From Pseudomonadota bacterium (GTDB taxonomy: Bacteria; Pseudomonadota; Gammaproteobacteria; Burkholderiales; Burkholderiaceae_C), in NCBI GenBank assembly GCA_963205115.1, contig CAUJHV010000080.1:1-64000 (forward strand): DNA of 64,000 nucleotides, read 5' to 3'. Within the stretch, counting starts at the first letter, position 1. Every line of letters begins with the position of its first letter. The notes below the pieces were generated by a model that did no database searches, was not told the origin of the DNA, and was given only the letters and a program-made list of their open reading frames with translations. Of the stretch, positions 7,679-14,982 are shown piece by piece. The position numbers and the translations under genes are program-made.

Positions 7679-9697
7679 TCAGGCGGGAACAGCGGTGGCG
7701 GAGGCTGGCGCACAGACCAGTGGCGACAACTCACCGAGGCCGATCGGGGGTACGGACAGCCATGGCAGCACGTAGAGCCGCCGCGCCAGACCTGCGGACA
7801 TGCGCTCGATCTGCCGGTGTTCGCCGGTCAGCCGGGCCTGCAGCAAGGGGTCGTGCGTGCCCGCCGCCAACACACTCTTGTTGAGCACCCAGGCATAGGG
7901 CTCGATGCAGGCGCGCCGCAGGTCGTCCTGCAAGGCAGCCGCCTGCGACACCGGCGTCACTTCGGGCAGTGTCACGAGAATGATCTTCGTGTACGCCGCA
8001 TCCTGCAGCCGCATCAGCGGTGTGACCACGCGCGCGGCGCCCTGCCCTTCGAATGCGCGGGTCATTTGCCGGTGGTAGGCGCCGGTTGCATCCATCAACA
8101 GCATCGAGTGCCCGGTGGGTGCGGTGTCCAGCACCACGAAGGCGCTGCGGCCTTCGCTGACGATGCGTGAGAAGGCGTGGAACACCGCCACCTCCTCGGT
8201 GCACGGCGACCGCAGGTCCTCCAGCAACAGCGCCTGTTCTTGCGCGTCGAGATGGGGCGACTTCGCGGCCATGATCTTGTCGATGTAGCGCTGCGTCTCG
8301 ACCTTCGGGTCGATGCGGCTCACCTTCAATCCCGGCAGATCGCCGTTCAGCGTGGCAGCGAGGTGGGCCGCGGGGTCGGTGGTGCTCAGGTGCACCGTTT
8401 GACCGCGCTGCACGAGCCCGATCGCCAGTGCCGCGGCGATGGTGGTCTTGCCGACACCTCCCTTGCCCATCACCATGATCAGGCCATGGCCAGCCCCTGC
8501 CAGGTCATCGGCCAGCGCAGCCAGACCCGGGAGCGGGCCGCTTTCCCACGTCTGTGCTGCGGCATGCGGGGTCCGTGGTGCGGCGCCAGGGATCAGCAGC
8601 GCACGCAGGGCCGGCAGGCCGACGGTATCGAAGGCGCGCAGCGGTACCCGGTCCTGGGGCAGTTCACGCAGCGGTGCAGGTATGGCGGCCAGGGCCTGCC
8701 GGCCCAGCTCTTCGATGGCGCAGGCCACGGCGTCACCGCGGTCGCTCGCACGGAAGATGCCATTGATCGCCAGGCGTTGGTTCTCCAGGCCCAGTTCACG
8801 CAGCTCGACCGAGGTGCGCGCCGCTTCGGCCATCGCCCCGCGGTCGGGCCGGGTGACCAGCACCACGGTGGTCTGTGCCGGATCGCTCAAGGCGCTGAGC
8901 GCGGCCTTGAACCGGACTTCCTGCATCTTCAGCCCTGAGTGCGGCCCTAGGCACGATGCACCCCGGTCGTTGCCTTCCAGGAAACCGGTCCAGGCCTTGG
9001 GCAGGCTGAGCAGCCGCAAGGTGTGCCCGGTCGGCGCGGTGTCGAAGACGATGTGGTCCCAGGCTTCTGCACCATCGGCGAGCAGCGACGAGAACTCGTC
9101 GAAGGACGCGATTTCGGTCGTGCAGGCGCCGGAGAGCTGCTCGCGAACCGTCGACAGCTCCTCCGCGCTCGCATGCGCGCCCATCTGCGCCAGCACGCGC
9201 TGGCGGTAGGACTCGGCCGCGTTGTCGGGATCGATGTTCAACACCGACAGGCCGGGCGCACCCGGCACCGGAACGGGCGTATTGCGCAAGTCGATGCCCA
9301 GCATCTCGTCGAGGTTCGATGCGGCATCGGTGCTGACCAGCAGCACCTTCTTGCCGGCGTCCGCCAGGGTCAGCGCGGCGGCGGTGGACAGCGAGGTCTT
9401 GCCCACGCCGCCCTTGCCGGTGAAGAAGAGATGCCGGGTGGGGTTTTCAACAAACCCGACGCGGGCCGGCTTGAACCAGACCTTCACGGATTCACGCGAT
9501 GGGATGCCACCACTGTGGACCACCTGGTCGGCAATGACGACGGCCGGCGTGGCGTGCACCCCGTAGGCCCTGATCTCGTCATGGCTCTCGACCTTGACGA
9601 TCTCGACTTCGATGCCTGAGTCGCGAGCGGTGCGTTCGATGACGCCGATGGTGCTGCGGCACTTGCTGCAGCCGGACCCCAGAACCTTGATCTTCAT
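7679..9697 (-). CDS. arsA: Thioredoxin-fold domain fused to ArsA arsenite-pump ATPase
   Basis: 672 residues. Residues 1-78 form a small thioredoxin-like domain: MKIKVLGSGCSKC with Cys10/Cys13, and a cis-Pro turn ATP at 49-51, like the archaeal small redox-active disulfide proteins. The rest is a two-half ArsA: P-loop GKGGVGKTS at about 94, DTAPTGHTLRLL at about 219, second P-loop GKGGVGKTT at about 411, and a second DTAPTGHS. The three arsenite-binding cysteines of E. coli ArsA (113, 172, 422) have counterparts in SGACTTEI (192), ASCLGP (249) and RSPCTEE (499), each shifted by 77-79 residues, as expected for an added N-terminal domain. The ATG at 9697 follows a GAGGA site. No arsB, arsD or arsR is in the window, so its membrane partner must lie elsewhere or differ. 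A Get3-like role is less likely given the metal cysteines. Confidence 0.9.
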   Translation of the reverse strand: MKIKVLGSGCSKCRSTIGVIERTARDSGIEVEIVKVESHDEIRAYGVHATPAVVIADQVVHSGGIPSRESVKVWFKPARVGFVENPTRHLFFTGKGGVGKTSLSTAAALTLADAGKKVLLVSTDAASNLDEMLGIDLRNTPVPVPGAPGLSVLNIDPDNAAESYRQRVLAQMGAHASAEELSTVREQLSGACTTEIASFDEFSSLLADGAEAWDHIVFDTAPTGHTLRLLSLPKAWTGFLEGNDRGASCLGPHSGLKMQEVRFKAALSALSDPAQTTVVLVTRPDRGAMAEAARTSVELRELGLENQRLAINGIFRASDRGDAVACAIEELGRQALAAIPAPLRELPQDRVPLRAFDTVGLPALRALLIPGAAPRTPHAAAQTWESGPLPGLAALADDLAGAGHGLIMVMGKGGVGKTTIAAALAIGLVQRGQTVHLSTTDPAAHLAATLNGDLPGLKVSRIDPKVETQRYIDKIMAAKSPHLDAQEQALLLEDLRSPCTEEVAVFHAFSRIVSEGRSAFVVLDTAPTGHSMLLMDATGAYHRQMTRAFEGQGAARVVTPLMRLQDAAYTKIILVTLPEVTPVSQAAALQDDLRRACIEPYAWVLNKSVLAAGTHDPLLQARLTGEHRQIERMSAGLARRLYVLPWLSVPPIGLGELSPLVCAPASATAVPA

Positions 9698-9986
9698 GTG
9701 TTTGTCCTCTGCGGGAACTGTGCACCGCCTGGCACCGGCTGGCTTGACCTCGATCAGCCTGCAGCGCCGGCGACCCGTCACCTGTCCGCCACCGCACCGC
9801 CGCGTCGATCAGGGCATGCGCGCCGGATCGAGTGCGACTTGCGCAGTCACGGCAGCAGGCGGTCGATAAGGACCCGCACGCGGGCTGTCCGGCGGGCGCC
9901 GCCCCTGTGCTGCAGGTTCATCGGGGGACCGCCTTGGAGCGCCCACCCGCGCCCAGCCGGCGATGCCCTCGCCACAAGCAACCGGC

Positions 9987-11645
9987 TCAGGCACTCACGC
10001 GGTAGTTGCGCATCAGCCCCGAATCCTCGTGTTCGAGCATGTGGCAGTGGTACAGGAACAGGCCCGGATAGTCCCGGAACTGCATCAACAGCCGCACACG
10101 TTCGCCGGGCATCAGGAGAACCGTGTCCTTCCAGCCGTCATCGACGAGACCGGCGCTGACGGTGGCGTATTCGCGGGCGTACCGGCGGGCCACGGTTCGA
10201 GACAGCACGCGGAACTGCAGGCCATGGACATGCATCGAGTGGGGCATGGCCATGCCCATCATGGAGCCCTGCGCGTCGTTGCGGAACTCCCAGATCTCGT
10301 GCGTGCCCAGCTTGACAGTCTCCAGCTCGCTTGCGGCCAGCATGTCGAAGCTCTCGCCGTTGATGCCCCAGACCATCATGCCCATGGTGGGTTCGAAGAC
10401 CTTGGGATGCGACACGTTGACCGCCACGCGGGGATCGGCGGGTGCGATCGTCGACAACACGGACGGCGGCTCGCCAGGAAGCGCAGGCCCGGTATCCATC
10501 CGGAAGCGCTGCACCTCGAACGCGGCGCCGTCAGCCAGGCCGCGCCCGGCGCCGCCCATCATTCCGCCCATGCCGCTGTCGAACGCGAGGCTGCGCAGCA
10601 CCGCCTCGCTGCCCGCGGGACGGCTGCCGAAGTCGACCCACAGATCCACACGCTCGGCCGGCGCGAGCATCACGTACGCACGCTGCACAGGCCGCGCCAG
10701 CAGGCCACCGTCGTTGCCGATCACGTGCAATGGCGCACCGTCGCTCCACGCGAGCTTGAAGCTGCGGGTATTGGATGCGTTGAGCATCCGCAGCCGGTAG
10801 GGGCGACGGGCGACTTCGCGCACGGCGGGCATGGCGCCGTTGACGAGGATCTGGTCACCCAGCATGCCCATCATGGCCGCCATCATCGAGCCCATGCCGC
10901 CGCCCATCATGCCGCGCATGCCACCGCCCATCATCCCGCCCATCCCGCCCTCGCCGCGCCCCATCATTCCGCGCGACGGCGTCCCGGCGCCCTCGAGCGT
11001 GCGGCCGAGATAGACGAACTGGTTGTCGCCATCGAATGCCCGGTCCTGGATGACGAGCGGCACATCCTGTGCACCGCTGGGCAGGCCCAGCGCAGCCTCC
11101 TCGTCGTCGCTCACGATGAACAGGCCCGCCAGCCCGGCGTAGACCTGCGCGCCCGTGCGGCCATGGGGATGCGGGTGGAACCAGTAGCAGCCGGCGCGGT
11201 TGACTACGGTGAAGGTATAGACATAGCGCTCGCCTGGCGCGATGGCGAAACGCGGGTGCCCGTCCATCGCTTCGGGCACGTGCAGGCCGTGCCAATGGAT
11301 GATGGTGGGCTCACCCAGCCCGTTGACCAGGTCGATGCGCACGCGCTGGCCGCGCCGCACACGGATGATGGGACCGAGGTAGCTGCCGGCCATGTCCTCC
11401 ACGGCCGCGCGGTCACCCTGCAGCAGGCGCGTGCGGTAGCGCCACACCCGCGTGGGCGCGCCGGGCCGGATCGACACCTCGCCCGGTTCGGCATGCAGTT
11501 CCAGGTGCAGGTCGGGACGTGCCGTCTCCTGGCCCTGGGCGGGCCAGGGTGAAAGTCCCCAGGCCATGCCCGCCGCGCCTGCTGCTGCGCGAGCCGATCG
11601 AAGCAGCAGTGCCCGTCTGTCGGCGTCGGGTTCGGATGCGTGCAT
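9987..11645 (-). CDS. Tat-exported multicopper oxidase with Met-rich insert
   Basis: About 552 residues. The N-terminus has a twin-Arg signal (DADRRALLLRS) and an Ala-rich hydrophobic stretch. All four copper motifs are present: HWHG (117-120), HPHPHG (157-162), HSMHVHG near 490 and HCHMLEHED...M near the C-terminus, so the blue and trinuclear sites look intact. Between the first and second cupredoxin domains lies an insert with 14 methionines in 35 residues (about 227-261). It is comparable to the Met-rich segment of CueO, which admits Cu(I) in that enzyme. A periplasmic cuprous oxidase or copper-tolerance role is therefore the best inference. The start at 11645 is taken because GGAG precedes it; an earlier in-frame codon at 11687 lacks support. 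It lies about 290 bp upstream of the thioredoxin-ArsA gene on the same strand. Confidence 0.9.
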   Translation of the reverse strand: MHASEPDADRRALLLRSARAAAGAAGMAWGLSPWPAQGQETARPDLHLELHAEPGEVSIRPGAPTRVWRYRTRLLQGDRAAVEDMAGSYLGPIIRVRRGQRVRIDLVNGLGEPTIIHWHGLHVPEAMDGHPRFAIAPGERYVYTFTVVNRAGCYWFHPHPHGRTGAQVYAGLAGLFIVSDDEEAALGLPSGAQDVPLVIQDRAFDGDNQFVYLGRTLEGAGTPSRGMMGRGEGGMGGMMGGGMRGMMGGGMGSMMAAMMGMLGDQILVNGAMPAVREVARRPYRLRMLNASNTRSFKLAWSDGAPLHVIGNDGGLLARPVQRAYVMLAPAERVDLWVDFGSRPAGSEAVLRSLAFDSGMGGMMGGAGRGLADGAAFEVQRFRMDTGPALPGEPPSVLSTIAPADPRVAVNVSHPKVFEPTMGMMVWGINGESFDMLAASELETVKLGTHEIWEFRNDAQGSMMGMAMPHSMHVHGLQFRVLSRTVARRYAREYATVSAGLVDDGWKDTVLLMPGERVRLLMQFRDYPGLFLYHCHMLEHEDSGLMRNYRVSA

Positions 11646-11892
11646 GGCTGACTCCGTGGGTGAAGGCACGCAGGACCGTGCGAACACGACCCGGCGCGCC
11701 TTGACTTAGAGGCGCTCTGCGGCCCTGTGTTCCGGATTTTCCCGACGCCCCGACACGCGGCTGATCTCTGCCTGCCGGTATCGACAGCGAGCCCACGCGT
11801 GCGACGCAAGGCTCGCCAAGCCGACCAAGGCGGTCCTGTCTTCGGGCGCAGCGCCACGGTGCGGCGGAAGCGCCCGATCGCACCTGACCGGA

Positions 11893-13125
11893 TCAGGCCC
11901 GGCCGCGCACCATATCGAGCAGGCGACCCAAGATGCGCTCGCCATCGGCACGCAGGCCGTTGTGGGCGTACTCGTTGGTGATCCAGGGTCGCAAGCCGCG
12001 CACGCGGCGCGCCGTGTCTTCGGCAAAGGCGCGCTCCACGTAGACGTCGTCGACGTAGACCGTGGCGGCCACCGGCACCTCGTTGCGCGCCAGCCGGTCG
12101 TCGTCGTACAGGCGCGGCCAGGCGTGCTCGGCCAGCAGGTGCGCGGCCTCGCGGTGCGCACGCAGCCCCGCATGTTCGTCCCACATCCACGGAAAGACAT
12201 GCTCTGCACCCAGCAGATCACCGGACAGCGCCTCTTCGGGCGCGAGCCGATGCGCCGACCAGCGCGTGGCGCCGCCATCGGCATAACAGGACTCGTGGAG
12301 CGTCGCGTAGATCGGGTTGCGTTCCCAGGCCGATGCCTCCTGTGCGTCCCACAGAAACGCCGGCGAATCAACCGGCAGTTCGAGCAGGTGATGCAAGCGC
12401 TCGAAGCCCGCGCTGTCGCCCAGCCAGATGCCGATCTGGCGGAAGCGGCGCGCCGTCAGGCGGTCGCCGTTGGGCAGGCGGATGTCCTCGTCATCGAGCG
12501 TGCGCAAGATGCGGCGCAGACGATCCAGGTCACCCGGGTAGCGCGCGTGGTAACGCTGGTTGGCTTCGCGCACACGCGCCCAGGTGGCCGCGTAGACCTG
12601 GTCGACCGGCACGCCGGTCACCGGCGCCAGGCCGCCGGTGATGAGCACCTCACGCAAGCTCTCGGGCGCCATCGACAGGTAGCTCAGCGCGGTGAAGCCG
12701 CCGAAGCTCTGGCCCAGCAGGCTCCAGCGGTCGACGTGGAGCTCGGCGCGGATCCGCTCGAGGTCGCGCACGATCGAGTCGGCACGAAAGTGCGTGAGGT
12801 ATTCGGCCTGCTCGGCTGGCGTCGCGCCGGGCAGGATGGGGCCGACCGGTGTGGAGCGCCCCGTGCCGCGCTGATCCAGCAGCAGCACGCGGAAGTCGGC
12901 CAGCGCCCGCGCCAGCCAGCCGGACGGCGGACTCGTCGGGCGCGCGGCCTCGAACCCTGGGCCGCCTTGCAGGAAGACGAGGTACGGGCGGTCCTTGCCG
13001 TCGGGCGCGGCAACTTCGCGGGTGAACACGCTGATCGTGCCGCGCTGCGGGTCGCCGTGCACCAGCGGAACGGTGTGCTCGCGCTCGGTCAGTACCGCGC
13101 CGGGGATGAGGTAAGTCGTGCTCAT
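11893..13125 (-). CDS. Alpha/beta hydrolase, proline iminopeptidase-like (S33)
   Basis: 410 residues. FLQGGPGFE gives the oxyanion-hole HGGPG-type motif (here QGGPG), VLLLDQRGTGRS is the DQRGxGxS signature of S33 peptidases, and LLGQSFGGFTAL carries the nucleophile Ser in GQSFGG. Asp and His to complete the triad lie in the C-terminal third (ITNEYAHNGLRADGERIL). Family enzymes remove N-terminal proline or cleave other small peptides or esters in the cytoplasm. No signal peptide is visible. It stands alone, with no obvious functional link to the multicopper oxidase downstream or to the broken hydrolase gene that diverges from it. Confidence 0.88.
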   Translation of the reverse strand: MSTTYLIPGAVLTEREHTVPLVHGDPQRGTISVFTREVAAPDGKDRPYLVFLQGGPGFEAARPTSPPSGWLARALADFRVLLLDQRGTGRSTPVGPILPGATPAEQAEYLTHFRADSIVRDLERIRAELHVDRWSLLGQSFGGFTALSYLSMAPESLREVLITGGLAPVTGVPVDQVYAATWARVREANQRYHARYPGDLDRLRRILRTLDDEDIRLPNGDRLTARRFRQIGIWLGDSAGFERLHHLLELPVDSPAFLWDAQEASAWERNPIYATLHESCYADGGATRWSAHRLAPEEALSGDLLGAEHVFPWMWDEHAGLRAHREAAHLLAEHAWPRLYDDDRLARNEVPVAATVYVDDVYVERAFAEDTARRVRGLRPWITNEYAHNGLRADGERILGRLLDMVRGRA

Positions 13126-13158
13126 GGGGACACGATACCCGGGATCGTGGGACGTTCC

Positions 13159-13591
13159 ATGACGACCGCGATGGGGCTACGCCTGGGCGGCGTGGCGGTG
13201 CAGAACAGCGACGTGCTCGACCAGTTCGACACCAACCCGGCGCTGAGCCCCGCCGAAGCTGGGCGACCTGTGCGTGCCCTTCCACATGGAGCAGGTGCAT
13301 GCGCGCCGCGTCGCCGACTGTGGCGCGTCGAACCTGCTGGTGCAGCGCGCCACGCGCGCTGTCGGCCACTGCGACTTCTCGCCCACCGAACTGGTGACGA
13401 CTTTCGTCGACCTGGTGAAGTGGGTGGAGGCTGGCGTCAAGCCTGCCGGCGACAACGTGCCCGACCCGGCCATGGCGGCGCAACCGACCTATGGCTGCAC
13501 CTTCACGGACAAGACCATGCAGCGCCCGTGGGACAACCCAGCACTGCTGGCGCAGGGCTACCCCAAGCCGGCGGCCTGCCCGGCGCCTTGA
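13159..13591 (+). pseudogene. Truncated and frameshifted hydrolase/esterase gene
   Basis: The plus strand encodes GGVAVQNSDVLDQFDTNPAL in one frame and, after a run of four C at about 13250, continues one frame over as KLGDLCVPFHMEQVHARR, then CGASNLLVQRATRAVGHC and VDLVKWVEAGVKPAGD up to a TGA at 13589. The parts read as the C-terminal end of one secreted alpha/beta-hydrolase-like protein in which VGHC would include the catalytic His. The N-terminal two thirds, including any nucleophile elbow, are absent upstream, where a converse gene begins. A single-base change plus a 5' deletion explains this; a sequencing error could explain only the shift. Confidence 0.6.
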
Positions 13592-13641
13592 AGGACTGCT
13601 GAGTGACAAGCGCGTGCCACCCCGGCCCGCTTGACCTGCGC

Positions 13642-13884
13642 TCATCGCGTCTGCATCGGCGCCACCACACCGGGAGCCGTGACAGGCGCCGAGGCGGCAG
13701 CCAGACGCCATTCGGCCGCGCGCTTCTGCGCCAGCACGTAAGGCGAGGGCTGGCCGGCGATGGCCATGGGATGGTCATCGGCCAGCGAAACCACGCCAGC
13801 GAACAGCGCGAAGGTCACACCGGCAGCGGCCGCGGCCGCGCCGAGCTTCACGGCGAGGCGCTGAAGCGTTGGATGTGCGTACAT
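13642..13884 (-). CDS. Small predicted membrane protein
   Basis: 80 residues beginning MYAHPTLQRLAVKLGAAAAA, with one hydrophobic helix (about residues 15-37) and a soluble tail carrying SPYVLAQKRAAEWRLAAAS. A GGGGGAG ribosome site precedes the ATG at 13884, which supports real translation. I do not recognise a family. It diverges from the ECF sigma factor gene with about 270 bp between the starts. It might be a target or membrane partner of that regulator, but nothing in the sequence proves it. Confidence 0.55.
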   Translation of the reverse strand: MYAHPTLQRLAVKLGAAAAAAGVTFALFAGVVSLADDHPMAIAGQPSPYVLAQKRAAEWRLAAASAPVTAPGVVAPMQTR

Positions 13885-14153
13885 GGTGGACTCCCCCTGA
13901 GTGGCGGGCCGCGCAACATGCGTTGCCCTCGATTGATCAGACGCCGCCACGGGCAAGAACCGGACACTGCGTGGGTCGATCGCACCGGTGTGCCGGCTCG
14001 TTTGTCATCACAACTGTGGAGAGCGTCCGCGGGCGTGAACGTGCGCACCCCGCTTCTCCACAGTTCTGTAGATGCCCCGTGGCCTTGACAGCCCTCCTGA
14101 CCCAGTGCCCGGACTACGATCGAGTCGACTGTCTGGTATTGGGGGGACAGCAC

Positions 14154-14708
14154 ATGCCTGAGATCACAGCGCTTCTGCAGCGGGTGAACACCGGGGAACA
14201 CGGTGCACGCGACGAGCTCTTCCATGCGGCCTATGGCGAACTGCGCAAGCTCGCGCACTCGCGCCTGTTCGATGGCGGGCGCAACACCTACCTGAACACC
14301 ACGGCACTGGTCCACGAGTCCTACCTGCGCATCATCCGCGGCAACGAACTGCGCGCGGAAGACCGCCGGGCCTTCTTCGCCTATGCCTCGCGCGTGATGC
14401 GCTCGGTCGTTGTCGACGCCGTGCGCGAACGCCAGGCACAACGCCACGGCGGTGATCTGGACCGTCAGACACTCGACACCCAGCTGCTCGAGAGCCTGCC
14501 TGGCGCCGAGCAGGAGCTGCTGCACGTGCACGAGGCCCTGCAGGCCCTGGCCGAGGCCGAGCCGCGCCTGGCGCAGGTGGTGGAGATGCGCTACTTCGGT
14601 GGCTACACGGAAGCGGAGATCGCGCAGGCCCTGGACCTGAGCGAACGCACCGTGCGCCGCGACTGGGACAAGGCGCGATTGCTGCTGATGGTCATGCTGG
14701 GGGCGTGA
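14154..14708 (+). CDS. ECF-type RNA polymerase sigma factor
   Basis: 184 residues. Region 2 is seen as ELRKLAHSRLF and RAFFAYASRVMRSVVVDAVRER, and region 4 as VEMRYFGGYTEAEIAQAL followed by LSERTVRRDWDKARLLL, a helix-turn-helix. The pattern (TALVHESYLRI, RAFFAYASRVMR) is that of the ECF subgroup usually found beside a PknB-type kinase rather than an anti-sigma factor. The ATG at 14154 is preceded by GGGGGGA. Downstream after about 270 bp is a large Ser/Thr kinase with C-terminal repeats, so phosphorylation-linked control of this sigma factor is likely. No zinc anti-sigma gene is adjacent. Confidence 0.92.
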   Translation: MPEITALLQRVNTGEHGARDELFHAAYGELRKLAHSRLFDGGRNTYLNTTALVHESYLRIIRGNELRAEDRRAFFAYASRVMRSVVVDAVRERQAQRHGGDLDRQTLDTQLLESLPGAEQELLHVHEALQALAEAEPRLAQVVEMRYFGGYTEAEIAQALDLSERTVRRDWDKARLLLMVMLGA

Positions 14709-14730
14709 GGGGCGGCCGGGCGGCGGCGCC

Positions 14731-14868
14731 ATGTCCGCTTTGAGGAGTCGCTTTCGTCTGGACCTCTGCAGCATGTCACCTCAACACGGCTTCGAGGAGA
14801 ACACCATGCGCCAGATCAGCGCCCGACACAGCCTGGCCATGGGCCACATCCGGGAGGAGCATGCGTAG
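14731..14868 (+). CDS. Possible small ORF between sigma factor and kinase
   Basis: A 45-codon frame runs through this gap. An internal ATG at 14806 has a consensus GAGGAG ribosome site and would give a 20-residue peptide (MRQISARHSLAMGHIREEHA). No homology is recognised. It may be a leader peptide, a decayed gene or chance. It is listed only because the ribosome site is unusually good for a non-gene. Confidence 0.2.
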   Translation: MSALRSRFRLDLCSMSPQHGFEENTMRQISARHSLAMGHIREEHA

Positions 14869-14982
14869 ACTGGCCCTTGGTTCGGCCCGTGCGGTCCTGT
14901 CGCCTGACCCGCCCTGCGATGCGGTCCGCGGCCAGATCCGGCCACGGGAGCGCCAGGCGACATCCTGAGCGTCGGAGGTTCC

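Noticed and set aside
7679-9697. Get3/TRC40 tail-anchored protein factor
   Set aside because: Two P-loops in tandem and all three arsenite cysteines point to a bacterial ArsA rather than a single-domain Get3.
11962-13602. Long plus-strand frame opposite the proline iminopeptidase-like gene
   Set aside because: It is the complement of a real gene with clear hydrolase motifs. Only its last part (from 13159) coincides with the broken hydrolase gene.
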